A DNA stretch of 48,861 nt from positions 1 through 48,861 of the forward strand of contig CACMET010000011.1 in NCBI GenBank assembly GCA_902612825.1. Reading direction: 5' to 3'. Below the pieces are notes generated by a model. It was not told the origin of the DNA, ran no database searches, and saw nothing but the letters and a program-made list of their open reading frames with translations. Position 1 is the stretch's first letter; the number at the start of each line of letters is the position of its first letter. This DNA is from an uncultured Alphaproteobacteria bacterium (lineage in GTDB: Bacteria > Pseudomonadota > Alphaproteobacteria > HIMB59 > GCA-002718135). This document shows positions 33,408-42,774 of this stretch, in pieces. A program made the translations under genes and the position numbers.

Positions 33408-35454
33408 AGCAGAAAAAAAACATCATCTCTCTTCTGAAATCACAACACCTTTTAAAATTGTAAGTGATTTTAATCCAAGTGGTGATCAGCCTGAAGCAAT
33501 TAAAAGTATTGTAAAAAGTCTAAATGAAGGAGAACAAGAACAAGTTCTTTTAGGTGTCACAGGATCAGGTAAGACCTTTACAATGGCTAAAGTAATTGAA
33601 AAAGTCCAGAAACCGACTTTGATAATGGCTCCAAACAAAACATTAGCAGCACAACTTTATGGCGAAATGAAAAATTTGTTTCCAAATAATGCTGTTGAAT
33701 ATTTTGTAAGTTATTATGATTATTACACACCAGAAGCATATGTACCAAGGACGGATACATATATTGAAAAAGAATCTTCAATCAACGAACAAATTGATCG
33801 TCTAAGACATTCAGCTACTAGATCTTTAGTGGAAAGAAGAGATACAATCATAGTAGCATCAGTTTCTTGTATTTATGGTATTGGATCAGTTGATGCTTAT
33901 TCTTCAATGTCTTTTACTTTAGATAAAAATCAATCAATAAGTAGAGAGATTATTATCAGAAAGTTGGTAGAACTTTTATACAAACGTCGTGACATGGATT
34001 TTAGAAGAGGTAGCTTTAGAGCAAAGGGAGATATTTTAGAAATTTTCCCATCTCACTATGAAGATATTTCTTGGAAAATTTCTATGTTTGGAGAAGATAT
34101 AGAGAGTATAACGCAAGTGGATCCACTTACTGGAGAGAAGCTTGGGGAACTTGAGCAAATAAGAATCTTTGCAAACTCTCATTATGTAACCCCAAAGCCA
34201 ACAATAAAAAAAGCAATTACGATGATTAAAAATGATCTAAAAAAACAATTAGAGATTTTTGAAAAAGAAAAAAAATACTTAGAAAGACAAAGATTAGATG
34301 AACGAACTACATTTGACTTAGAAATGATGGAAACTACTGGAAGTTGTAGTGGTATTGAAAATTATTCTAGATATTTGTCAGGAAGAAAGCCAGGTGAGCC
34401 TCCTCCTACACTTTATGAATATATTCCAGAAGACTCTTTATTATTTATAGATGAAAGCCATCAGACATGTGGTCAAATAGCTGGAATGTACAAAGGTGAT
34501 TTTTCTAGAAAATCAACTTTAGCTCAATATGGTTTTAGACTACCAAGTTGTGTTGATAACAGACCTTTAAAAAGAGAAGAATGGGATGCAATGCGTCCAC
34601 AAACTATATTTGTAAGTGCAACGCCAGGAGATTATGAACTAGAAAAGACAGGTGGTACCTTTGTTGAACAAGTAATTAGACCAACTGGTTTAATTGATCC
34701 ACCTATTGAGATAAGGCCAACTAAACATCAAATTGATAACTTAATTGATGAATGTAAAAAGACTATAAATAAAGGTCATCGTGTTCTAATCACAACACTT
34801 ACAAAAAAAATGGCTGAAGATCTTACTGAATATATTAATGAAGAAGGATTGAAGGTAAGGTATCTTCACTCTGATATCGATACATTAGAAAGAATAGAAA
34901 TAATTAGAGATCTAAGACTAGGAGTTTTTAATGTTTTAGTAGGGATAAATCTTCTAAGAGAAGGTTTAGATATTCCTGAATGTGCTTTAATGGCTATATT
35001 AGATGCTGATAAGGAAGGTTACCTTCGTTCTAGAACTAGTTTAATTCAGACTATTGGTAGGGCTGCAAGAAATGTTGAGAGTAAAGTCTTAATGTATGCT
35101 GATAACATTACCACTAGTATGAAAGAAGCAATCGAAGAGACAGATAGAAGGCGAACTAAACAACTAGAATATAATAAAATAAATAAAATTACGCCGATCA
35201 GTATTAAAAAGAATATTCAAGAAATAATTGAGAACACAGCTGAACAAGATCATGTTACAGTTGAAATTGATAATGCTAAAGAATTAGTTGGTAAAGATCT
35301 TGATAAACATATTAAAAATTTAGAGAAAAAAATGAATGAATTTGCCTCAAAACTTGAATTTGAAGATGCAGCAAGATTACGAGATGAAATCAATAGATTA
35401 AAGGCAAAAGAAGTAGGTCTTTCTGATAAAGTTTTGCAGTTTAAAAAGAATTAA
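33400..35454 (+). CDS. uvrB: Excinuclease ABC subunit B
   Basis: UvrB is the damage-verifying helicase of nucleotide excision repair. The 684 residues include GVTGSGKTFTMA (Walker A, near residue 49) and the beta-hairpin region YYDYYTPEAYVPRTDTYIEK. LFIDESHQTCGQI (Walker B) and the helicase motifs VGINLLREGLDIPE and LIQTIGRAARN follow. The C-terminal UVR domain, KLEFEDAARLRDEI, binds UvrC. It overlaps the lysine gene upstream by 8 bases (ATGAATAA) and the hydrolase downstream by one base (TAATG). The linkage to catabolic genes is probably only positional. Confidence 0.97.
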   Translation: MNKAEKKHHLSSEITTPFKIVSDFNPSGDQPEAIKSIVKSLNEGEQEQVLLGVTGSGKTFTMAKVIEKVQKPTLIMAPNKTLAAQLYGEMKNLFPNNAVEYFVSYYDYYTPEAYVPRTDTYIEKESSINEQIDRLRHSATRSLVERRDTIIVASVSCIYGIGSVDAYSSMSFTLDKNQSISREIIIRKLVELLYKRRDMDFRRGSFRAKGDILEIFPSHYEDISWKISMFGEDIESITQVDPLTGEKLGELEQIRIFANSHYVTPKPTIKKAITMIKNDLKKQLEIFEKEKKYLERQRLDERTTFDLEMMETTGSCSGIENYSRYLSGRKPGEPPPTLYEYIPEDSLLFIDESHQTCGQIAGMYKGDFSRKSTLAQYGFRLPSCVDNRPLKREEWDAMRPQTIFVSATPGDYELEKTGGTFVEQVIRPTGLIDPPIEIRPTKHQIDNLIDECKKTINKGHRVLITTLTKKMAEDLTEYINEEGLKVRYLHSDIDTLERIEIIRDLRLGVFNVLVGINLLREGLDIPECALMAILDADKEGYLRSRTSLIQTIGRAARNVESKVLMYADNITTSMKEAIEETDRRRTKQLEYNKINKITPISIKKNIQEIIENTAEQDHVTVEIDNAKELVGKDLDKHIKNLEKKMNEFASKLEFEDAARLRDEINRLKAKEVGLSDKVLQFKKN

Positions 35455-36458
35455 TGGATATTGTATTTTCAGAAACTAATCAAACTGGAATCATTAAACT
35501 AAATCGTCCTAAAGCTTTAAACGCTCTCAACTTAGAAATGGCAAAAAAATTCTATGGCAAATTATTAGAATGGGAAGAAACAGAAAAAATTTTAAGAGTA
35601 TTGTTAGTTGGAGAGGGTAAACATTTTTGTGCAGGAGGTGATGTAAAATCTCTTGTTCTTGCTGGAAAAGAAAACTCTTTAAAACATGATTTTTTTAAAA
35701 TTGAGTATAAACTTAATTATTTAATAAGCCAATTTAGTAAAGAATTTCTTTCAATTTGGAATGGTGTAGTGATGGGAGGTGGGGTTGGTTTATCAATCTA
35801 TGGTGATCACAGATTGGCAACAGACAATTCAAAATTTGCAATGCCAGAATCTGCCATTGGTTTTTTTCCAGATGTTGGTGGAAGTTATTTTTTATCAAAT
35901 CTTCCAGGTAACATTGGTAAGTATATTGGTTTAACGGGTGATGTTTTAGGCTTAAATGAATTAATTTTTTTCGGATTAGCAACTCACTACTTTAAAAGTA
36001 ATAAAATAGAAGATGTTAAAGAAAAATTTATTACAAGAGGAGAAATTTCACACGATAATTTTGAAGTAAAGAATGATACATATCTAATTAAAAATATGAA
36101 TTTAATAAATGAACTATTCAATGGAAGTATTCAAACAATCATATCAAATTTAAAAAATTATAACTCAGAGTTTTCAAAAAAAATTTTAGATATTCTTTTA
36201 GTTAAATGTCCAATGAGTCTTGCGATAAGCAGTAAACTTATAGATGATGCAAAAGGTAAATCGTTAAAAGAATGTTTAGAAACTGAATTTCAATTAAGTC
36301 AAAAAATAGTATACCGTAGTGACTTTGATAATGGTGTAAATTCTGTGCTAATTTCAAAAGATCATAATCCTATTTGGGAACCATCAACAATAGATGAAAT
36401 AAATATGGAAGATCTAGATTTTTATTTTGAAACTCATACTGAAAATCTTTATCTATAA
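35454..36458 (+). CDS. Enoyl-CoA hydratase/isomerase family, 3-hydroxyisobutyryl-CoA hydrolase-like
   Basis: This 334-residue crotonase-fold protein resembles HIBCH, the hydrolase of valine breakdown. IIKLNRPKALNALNLEM and GEGKHFCAGGDVKSL form the first oxyanion-hole half; NGVVMGGGVGLS forms the second. The catalytic Glu and Asp lie in MPESAIGFFPDVGGSYFL, a motif that separates HIBCH from ordinary hydratases. The length, about 80 residues longer than EchA, also fits HIBCH. The start overlaps uvrB by one base. No other valine-pathway gene is in the window, so the substrate is inferred. Confidence 0.84.
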   Translation: MDIVFSETNQTGIIKLNRPKALNALNLEMAKKFYGKLLEWEETEKILRVLLVGEGKHFCAGGDVKSLVLAGKENSLKHDFFKIEYKLNYLISQFSKEFLSIWNGVVMGGGVGLSIYGDHRLATDNSKFAMPESAIGFFPDVGGSYFLSNLPGNIGKYIGLTGDVLGLNELIFFGLATHYFKSNKIEDVKEKFITRGEISHDNFEVKNDTYLIKNMNLINELFNGSIQTIISNLKNYNSEFSKKILDILLVKCPMSLAISSKLIDDAKGKSLKECLETEFQLSQKIVYRSDFDNGVNSVLISKDHNPIWEPSTIDEINMEDLDFYFETHTENLYL

Positions 36459-36459
36459 T
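36454..36459 (+). promoter_or_regulatory. Putative -10 box of the DMGDH-like gene
   Basis: A perfect TATAAT overlaps the stop codon of the previous gene and ends 7 bases before ATG 36467. It would give a transcript beginning at or beside that ATG. The 8-base gap to the upstream stop leaves no room for a normal leader. Confidence 0.38.
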
Positions 36460-36466
36460 ATTGCAA

Positions 36467-38914
36467 ATGAGTAATAAAATTCCCACTTCTGCTAAAGTAG
36501 TTGTAATAGGTGGTGGTATAGCTGGATGTTCAGTAGCTTATCATTTAGCTAAATTTGGATGGAAAGAAGTTATCTTGCTAGAAAGAGATCAATTAACTTC
36601 TGGAACTACTTGGCATGCAGCAGGACTGATTGGTCAGATCGGTGCATCAGCAACCATTACAAAACTTAGAAATTATTCGTTAAATTTATATAAAGACCTG
36701 GAAAAAGAAACAGGATTAGCAACAGGTTTAAAGCAAAACGGCTCTTTAACTATTGCAACAACTAATGATCGATTAGAAGAATTAAAAAGGCAAGCTACTT
36801 TTGCTCAAAGATTTAATATAGAAGTTAATGAATTAGAAAAAAATCAGATTAAGGATATTTATTCTCTTATAAATACTGATGATGTTGTTGGTGGAATATT
36901 TATTCCAAAAGATGGTCAAGCAGATCCTGTTGGTATAACAAATGTTCTTGCTAAATCGGCAAAAATGTATGGTGCTCAAATATTTGAACATTGTTCTGTA
37001 AATAAAATCCTTACTAAAAATGGATCAATAGAAGGTGTAGATACAAAACATGGAAAAATTAAATGTGAGTATATTGTTCTAGCATCTGGAATGTGGTCTA
37101 GGCAGATAGCAAATGATATTAACGTTAGTATACCGCTATATCCAAATGAACACTTCTATATATTAAGTGAGCCATTAAAAGAAATTTCTAAATCACTTCC
37201 AGTTCTTAGAGATTACAATAATTGCTTATATCTAAAAGAGGATGCTGGAAAAATTTTAGTAGGAATTTTTGAGCCTAAAGCTAAACCTGCATTTACTGAT
37301 ACATATAAAGTGCCCAATGATTTTTCTTTTGGAGAACTACCTGAAGATTTTGATCATTTTGAACCACATTTAAAAAATGCTATGAAAAGAATACCGGCCC
37401 TTGAAAATGTAGGTATAAGAAAATTCTTTAACGGACCTGAAGCTTTTACTCCAGATACAAATTATCTTTTAGGAGAAACACCAGAAGTAAAAAACTTTTA
37501 TGTTTGTTGTGGATTTAATAGTATTGGTATTCAGAGTGCTGGTGGTGCAGGTAAAGTAACTGCAGAATGGATGATGAATGGTGAAGTTAATGATGATCTT
37601 TACTCCTTAGATATTTCAAGATTTGAAAAATTTCACTCTGAGACAAAATTTATAACTGAAAGAATTACTGAGTCATTAGGAGATTTATATGCAATGCACT
37701 GGCCTTACAAACAACATAAATCTTCAAGAAATATTAAACTGTTTCCTTTTTATAATGATTTGAAAAAAAAAGGAGCTTGTTTTGGTCAAGTTGCCGGTTT
37801 TGAAAGACCGATGTGGTATGCTCTAGATGGTAAGAAACCCGAGTATGATTATAGTTATGGCTATCAAAATTGGTATGATGCAGCAAAGTATGAAACAATA
37901 AATACAAGAAAAAATGCTGGTTTATTTGACTTAAGTGCTTTTGCAAAATTTGAAATTAAGGGAGACACTGCTTTCAACGATCTTCAACGATTATGCTGTA
38001 ATGATATTAAAAATTATCCTGGTCATATAACTTATACGCAAATGCTTAATTCAAATGGTGGCATTGTCGCTGATTTAACAGTTACTTGTATTGATAAAGA
38101 TTCTTTTCGTATTGTAACGGGTTCATCTGTGAGAGAACATGATAAAAAACATATTTCAGAAAATTTAAGTAAAAACACAACTTTAATTGATATCACTGAA
38201 AGTTTAGCTTGTTTTGGTGTTTTTGGTCCTAAAAGTAGAGAAATTCTGACAGAAATATTTGGAGAACATTTTTCAAAAGATAATTTTAAATTTAGAACTT
38301 CAAAAGAAATTTCAATGAATAATGATAAATTAATTTTCCAAAGATTATCTTATATTGGTGAACTTGGTTGGGAAATTTATGTTCCTATAAATATATCTAG
38401 AGAAATTTATTTAGAGTTAGTTAAAGTTGGAGAAAACTATAACCTTTCGCATGCTGGTGCCCATGCACTAGATATTATGAGAATGGAAAAAGGATATTTA
38501 CATTGGGGTCATGATATTTCACCAGCTGAAAACCCATTTGAAGCTGGATTAGAATTGACTGTTAAACTAAATAAAAAAACAAATTTTATGGGAAAAGAAG
38601 CTTTAAAAACAAAGAATAGAATTAAAAAGAAACAACTAGCAAATTTTGTTTTAGAAAAATCTACACCAGGAAATCCGCTCTTATTACATGATGAACCTAT
38701 TTATTATAAAAATAAAATTGTAGGAGAAACAACTTCATGCAACTATTCATTTTGTTATAATAAAAATATGGTTTTTGGATATATAGATTCAGAAATAGAT
38801 TTAAAAAAATTAAATGGAAGTAATTTTGAAGTTGAGGTTGCTAAAAATAAATATGTTATGTCTGTTCAATTTAATCCATTGCATGATCCTGAAAATAATT
38901 TTACAAAAATATAG
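36467..38914 (+). CDS. Dimethylglycine/sarcosine dehydrogenase-like flavoprotein
   Basis: This 815-residue two-part enzyme removes methyl groups from dimethylglycine, sarcosine or similar compounds, passing the one-carbon unit to tetrahydrofolate. The N-terminal DAO domain has VVVIGGGIAGCSVAYHLA and SGTTWHAAGL, where His50 matches the covalent FAD His of DMGDH. The C-terminal half is GcvT-like, with NAGLFDLSAFAKFEIKG, LGWEIYVP and DIMRMEKGYLHWGHDIS. A TTG at 36461 extends the frame by two codons, but ATG 36467 is chosen for the nearby -10 box. The exact substrate is unknown. Confidence 0.88.
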   Translation: MSNKIPTSAKVVVIGGGIAGCSVAYHLAKFGWKEVILLERDQLTSGTTWHAAGLIGQIGASATITKLRNYSLNLYKDLEKETGLATGLKQNGSLTIATTNDRLEELKRQATFAQRFNIEVNELEKNQIKDIYSLINTDDVVGGIFIPKDGQADPVGITNVLAKSAKMYGAQIFEHCSVNKILTKNGSIEGVDTKHGKIKCEYIVLASGMWSRQIANDINVSIPLYPNEHFYILSEPLKEISKSLPVLRDYNNCLYLKEDAGKILVGIFEPKAKPAFTDTYKVPNDFSFGELPEDFDHFEPHLKNAMKRIPALENVGIRKFFNGPEAFTPDTNYLLGETPEVKNFYVCCGFNSIGIQSAGGAGKVTAEWMMNGEVNDDLYSLDISRFEKFHSETKFITERITESLGDLYAMHWPYKQHKSSRNIKLFPFYNDLKKKGACFGQVAGFERPMWYALDGKKPEYDYSYGYQNWYDAAKYETINTRKNAGLFDLSAFAKFEIKGDTAFNDLQRLCCNDIKNYPGHITYTQMLNSNGGIVADLTVTCIDKDSFRIVTGSSVREHDKKHISENLSKNTTLIDITESLACFGVFGPKSREILTEIFGEHFSKDNFKFRTSKEISMNNDKLIFQRLSYIGELGWEIYVPINISREIYLELVKVGENYNLSHAGAHALDIMRMEKGYLHWGHDISPAENPFEAGLELTVKLNKKTNFMGKEALKTKNRIKKKQLANFVLEKSTPGNPLLLHDEPIYYKNKIVGETTSCNYSFCYNKNMVFGYIDSEIDLKKLNGSNFEVEVAKNKYVMSVQFNPLHDPENNFTKI

Positions 38915-38929
38915 TTTACGATCATATAT

Positions 38930-39808
38930 ATGAAAAAAATTAGATTATTTTTTTCAATAGTAGTAATTATATTAATAATTCTATCTATCTTTATTTATAT
39001 TTTTTTAAATAATTTTGAAAAAGAAAAAATAATTAGTGATATTGAGAAGAAATTTGAAATTGAAATTAATGAAAAAAATAAAACTAAAATCAATATTTTT
39101 CCAATTGTAAAACTTAACTCAAACTTAGAAATTAAAGATTACAAAAATAATTTATACTTTGATAATATTAGAATTGATATTTCTCAGCCCGTATTTCAAG
39201 TTTCAGGAAATTTAAATATTCTCATTGATAATTTGAATATTAAGAATATTAATTTAAGTGAAGTAAATATTAATGGAAAAGTAAATTTTATTGAAAATTA
39301 TCTTAAATATATTGATAATTTAGAAAATTTATTTGACTCAATTTATAAAATTAATGGAAAAATAACTTTAGAAACAACTAATGAAGAAAAATTTCTTATT
39401 TCATTTTTGAAATTATTCTTTGAAAAATTAGAAAATCAAAAAAATCAAAAATTTGCATTTTCTGAATTAATAAAGGCATTTGGTAATGAAAGTTCTAATT
39501 TTAAAGGCGTAATAAATAAAAATAAAAATATTTTAGAAACTAACAAAATAGAAATTAGTAATAAAAACAATAGAATTTTTATAAAAGGAGAATACAATTA
39601 CAGTAATAATTTTATAGATATTATTTTAAACTTATCTCAAAATAATGAAATATATTTAACTACTTTGATAAAAGGAAACTTAAATAATCCTAATATAAGT
39701 TTTGATAAAAATTCAAAATTTTTTCAAAAATCAAACTCAAATGAAAATAATATAATTGAAGAAAGCATCATTCAATTTTTAAATAATTTTTTTGATTTCA
39801 ATGATTGA
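38930..39808 (+). CDS. Membrane-anchored protein, unrecognised (faintly AsmA-like)
   Basis: I do not recognise this 292-residue protein with confidence. It has one N-terminal hydrophobic segment (about residues 5-27) with no cleavage site, so most of it should lie in the periplasm. The rest is extremely rich in Asn, Lys and Ile. Alternating hydrophobic stretches such as LNILIDNLNIKNINLSEVNING and the C-terminal GNLNNPNISFDKNSKF recall the beta-rich repeats of AsmA/TAM-type proteins, but it is much shorter. It lies between the DMGDH-like and AEC genes and overlaps the latter by 8 bases. The AsmA link is a guess. Confidence 0.5.
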   Translation: MKKIRLFFSIVVIILIILSIFIYIFLNNFEKEKIISDIEKKFEIEINEKNKTKINIFPIVKLNSNLEIKDYKNNLYFDNIRIDISQPVFQVSGNLNILIDNLNIKNINLSEVNINGKVNFIENYLKYIDNLENLFDSIYKINGKITLETTNEEKFLISFLKLFFEKLENQKNQKFAFSELIKAFGNESSNFKGVINKNKNILETNKIEISNKNNRIFIKGEYNYSNNFIDIILNLSQNNEIYLTTLIKGNLNNPNISFDKNSKFFQKSNSNENNIIEESIIQFLNNFFDFND

Positions 39809-40739
39809 CTTATTAAATATAGTTAGCAGTGTGTTTGGGTATATCCTTTTTGGATTTTTTGTAAATAAATTACAAATACTTCCAAAAAAATATATTGATT
39901 ATTTTGATTTTACAGGTTTCAACATTCTTTTACCTTTAGCTTTAATTATATATTTTTGGCAAGTCTCATTTCCTCAAATTAATTCTTTTGGCCTGATCAT
40001 CTCATTTTTTGCTTCAGGAATTTTTATATCTATGACTGGATTTTTAATTAGCAAACAATTTTTAAATTTTAAAACAGATGACTCTGCACTTTTTGGATTA
40101 GCTGCTTGTTTTGGTAACACAGTAGCAATGGGAATACCTCTTATGTATGCAGTTTTGGGTCCAGTAAATACAATTCCTTATATGATATTAGTTTTTTTTC
40201 ATGGTATTGTTCATTTTAGCTATACTGTTGTTATAATAGAAGTGTATAGAAATAGACAAAAAAGCATTGTCGAAATTTTTTACCAAATATTTTTAGGTAT
40301 AATTAAAAATATTGTACTTTTTGGAATGATAATTGGAATCATTCTTAATTACTCTAATCTTATTGTCCCATCTATTATGAAACAGCCTTTAGGTATTTTT
40401 GTAAACCTTGCTCTTCCAATGGTTCTTATTTCTTTAGGTCTTGCATTAGGAAATTTTAAAATTAGAGAAAATATTTATAGTGCAATACTATTAACTATCT
40501 TAAAAAATTTTATTCACCCTATAATTGCATTTTGTTTAGCACATTTTATATTAGAGCTTGATAGTCTCTTAGTAATTATTGTTACTATGGCCGCAGCTTT
40601 ACCAAGTGGGTCTCAGTCATATTATTTTGCATACAGATATAACTCACTAAAAGCTGTAGTTTCTTCAAATGTAGTATTAAGTACTTTTGTTAGTTTTTTT
40701 ACACTATCTTTATTGTTAGTATTTTTTGATATTACGTAG
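39801..40739 (+). CDS. AEC-family transporter
   Basis: This 312-residue membrane protein of the auxin efflux carrier / malate permease family has about ten hydrophobic segments. The family features are LFGLAACFGNTVAMGIPLMYAVLG in the first half and NLALPMVLISLGLALGNFK in the second, with MAAALPSGSQSYYFAYRY near the end. The open frame begins at TTG 39792. I choose ATG 39801 because it gives the 8-base ATGATTGA overlap common in this window. Substrates are probably small organic anions or amino acids; none is indicated. Convergent with the TPR gene (8-base overlap). Confidence 0.88.
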   Translation: MIDLLNIVSSVFGYILFGFFVNKLQILPKKYIDYFDFTGFNILLPLALIIYFWQVSFPQINSFGLIISFFASGIFISMTGFLISKQFLNFKTDDSALFGLAACFGNTVAMGIPLMYAVLGPVNTIPYMILVFFHGIVHFSYTVVIIEVYRNRQKSIVEIFYQIFLGIIKNIVLFGMIIGIILNYSNLIVPSIMKQPLGIFVNLALPMVLISLGLALGNFKIRENIYSAILLTILKNFIHPIIAFCLAHFILELDSLLVIIVTMAAALPSGSQSYYFAYRYNSLKAVVSSNVVLSTFVSFFTLSLLLVFFDIT

Positions 40740-41286
40740 ATTGAGAAATAAACGATTGAATTCTCTCTTTTTTATCCATAGTTTTTACACTAAAAGGGAA
40801 AATCTCTAACATCTTATCATATACATCAATTGCCTGTTGAAACTGACCCTGATGAATAAAAATTAAACCCATTCCATCTAGGGCACCAAAATGTCTTGGT
40901 TCTAATTCAAGAGTTTTAATAATGTCTTGCATAGATTGATCAAAATTACCCATCATAAAGTGAACTGTGGCTCTTTTATTCCAACCTTCTGCAAAATTAG
41001 GATCTTCTTCAATTAAATTATTAAAAAATCTAATTGCTAGTGGATAATTCCTTAAATTCATAGCTTGAATACCCTTCTCAAAATATTCAATTACTTTTGG
41101 ATCATCAACTTCATACCATATATTCCAAATGTCAGATATTAAATCTCTTATCTCATCCTGATTTTCAGTCTCATTTAATTTTTTAAACAAATTATTTAGC
41201 CGTGGATCATTTTGATCTGCTAATGCTATCTTACTAGCAAACAAAAGACTTATACTGACAATTAATATTTTAGAGATAACTCTCAT
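40732..41286 (-). CDS. Periplasmic TPR-repeat protein
   Basis: This protein of 184 residues starts with the signal peptide MRVISKILIVSISLLFASKIALA and a likely cleavage before DQND. The mature part holds about three TPR units, seen in YFEKGIQAMNLRNYPLAIRFF, AEGWNKRATVHFMMGNFDQSM and GALDGMGLIFIHQGQFQQAIDVYDKML. The open frame extends to 41325, but the extra basic residues would precede the signal peptide, so ATG 41286 is preferred. It overlaps the DUF2805 gene upstream by 17 bases. The role is unknown; such proteins usually scaffold other envelope proteins. Confidence 0.82.
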   Translation of the reverse strand: MRVISKILIVSISLLFASKIALADQNDPRLNNLFKKLNETENQDEIRDLISDIWNIWYEVDDPKVIEYFEKGIQAMNLRNYPLAIRFFNNLIEEDPNFAEGWNKRATVHFMMGNFDQSMQDIIKTLELEPRHFGALDGMGLIFIHQGQFQQAIDVYDKMLEIFPFSVKTMDKKERIQSFISQST

Positions 41287-41503
41287 ATTTAAATGATTTT
41301 TCCGATAGATTTCTTTTCTTTTCATGCTTTCTAGTTCTCCCTGTTACTCTAGTTCTCCATAACTTAAATGATCTAGGTTTCAGATTTGTTCTCATTATTT
41401 TTATAACCTCTGATTCGGTTACACCGTGAATTCTTTTTATTTTTTCAAAAGAGGTTTTATCGCACCAGGCTAATTTAATAATATTATCTATATTCTCCTG
41501 CAT
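41270..41503 (-). CDS. DUF2805/TIGR03643 family protein
   Basis: This 77-residue protein matches the TIGR03643 pattern: IIKLAWCDKTSFEKIKRIHGVTESEVIKIMR, then LKPRSFKLWRTRVTGRTRKHEKK. It is basic and helical, with a helix-turn-helix look in the first half, so nucleic-acid binding is possible but not shown. The start ATG is 40 bases from the divergent GST gene. The stop overlaps the TPR signal peptide by 17 bases. Confidence 0.83.
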   Translation of the reverse strand: MQENIDNIIKLAWCDKTSFEKIKRIHGVTESEVIKIMRTNLKPRSFKLWRTRVTGRTRKHEKKRNLSEKSFKYESYL

Positions 41504-41543
41504 ATTATGAATATAGTTCTTAATTAATTAAATTCTAAAAAAA

Positions 41544-42167
41544 ATGATTGATTTGTATTCATCACCTACCCCTAATGGTCGAAAAATTAGCATTATGCTT
41601 GAAGAATTAGGTGTGGATTTTAATCCTATTTTAATAAATTTAGATAAAAAAGAGCAGTTTAGTGAACAGTTTTCAAAAATATCTCCTGCAAATAAAATTC
41701 CTGTAATTGTAGATAATGATAACAACCAAACAGTATTCGAATCCGGTGCTATCCTTCTTTATCTGGCAAAAAAATATGATAAATTTCTAAATAAAGATAA
41801 ATATTGGGAAATAATACAATGGGTTTTTTTTCAAATGGCTTACGTTGGGCCAATGCTAGGCCAGGCTCATCAATATTTATTTTATCATCCTGGTAAAAGC
41901 AAATTTGCAGAGGATAAAACAAAAGGCTATGCACAGCATATATATTCAATTTTAGACAAAAGACTTTCTAAACAAGAATATTTTTCGGATACCTATTCAA
42001 TAGCTGATATTTCAATTTGGCCTTGGACCGCTCGTTATGAAAGACATCAAATAAATTTGCATGATTATCCAAATGTGTTGAGATGGTATAAACAAATATC
42101 AATAAGACCAGCTGTTATTAAAGGATATAATTCTCTAGGTGAATTTTATGAAATTCCTAAGCCTTAA
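41544..42167 (+). CDS. Glutathione S-transferase-like protein (YfcG/Ure2p type)
   Basis: This 207-residue GST has the thioredoxin-fold N-domain MIDLYSSPTPNGRKISIMLEELG with the substrate Asn typical of Nu-class YfcG. NKIPVIVD supplies the cis-Pro, and FESGAILLYLAKKY binds the glutathione gamma-glutamyl part. The C-terminal helical domain includes MAYVGPMLGQAHQYLFY and YSIADISIWPWTARYE. Nu-class members act as disulfide-bond reductases with glutathione. It overlaps the convergent LysE gene by 4 bases. Confidence 0.9.
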   Translation: MIDLYSSPTPNGRKISIMLEELGVDFNPILINLDKKEQFSEQFSKISPANKIPVIVDNDNNQTVFESGAILLYLAKKYDKFLNKDKYWEIIQWVFFQMAYVGPMLGQAHQYLFYHPGKSKFAEDKTKGYAQHIYSILDKRLSKQEYFSDTYSIADISIWPWTARYERHQINLHDYPNVLRWYKQISIRPAVIKGYNSLGEFYEIPKP

Positions 42168-42772
42168 GCGTTGTAAAATAAAACTGAGCCTGCAGTTATA
42201 ATTAAAAGGATTGCTAAAAACCATTCAACAATTATTTTTAATTTGTCATTATTAAGATATTGTCTGATAACACTTCCTCCATATGCCCATATACTAATAG
42301 AAGGAATATTTACTACTGTAGACATAATGACCATAAATAGTGTTCCAATTATTATATTTTCATCTTTTGGATAATATAATGTTACTGCAGTTGAACAGAT
42401 TACCCAAGCTTTTGGATTTACAAATTGAAACAAAATTGCTTCATGATATTTTAATGGTCTTGATCTATCTTCAGTCTTTGAAATATTTAAAGACCCAAAC
42501 ATTTTATATGCTAAATAAAGAATGTAGCCTGCGCCAACATATCTTAAAATATCATAGAGTATAGGATAGGTAATAAACAAAGATCCAAGACCAAGACATA
42601 CAAGTGCTAATTGCAAACCATGACCAGAAGGAATGCCAAAAATATTAGGTATAGATCTTATAAATCCAAATTTTATACCTGATGCAGTTAAAATACTATT
42701 ATTTGGACCTGGAGTTACGTACATAATAAAATTATACACTGCTAAAGCAGCTATTAATTCCCATGTAATCAT
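42164..42772 (-). CDS. LysE-family amino acid exporter
   Basis: This is a 202-residue membrane protein with about six hydrophobic helices. The family motif YVTPGPNNSILTASG is at the N-terminus, and the ILYLAYKMFGS and QFVNPKAWVICS segments follow. RhtB/LysE members export amino acids such as lysine, threonine or homoserine lactone derivatives. It ends a tight minus-strand run with yajQ, rmuC and the YqaA-like gene, with 2 to 6 bases between genes. The substrate is not indicated. Confidence 0.9.
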   Translation of the reverse strand: MITWELIAALAVYNFIMYVTPGPNNSILTASGIKFGFIRSIPNIFGIPSGHGLQLALVCLGLGSLFITYPILYDILRYVGAGYILYLAYKMFGSLNISKTEDRSRPLKYHEAILFQFVNPKAWVICSTAVTLYYPKDENIIIGTLFMVIMSTVVNIPSISIWAYGGSVIRQYLNNDKLKIIVEWFLAILLIITAGSVLFYNA

Positions 42773-42774
42773 TT

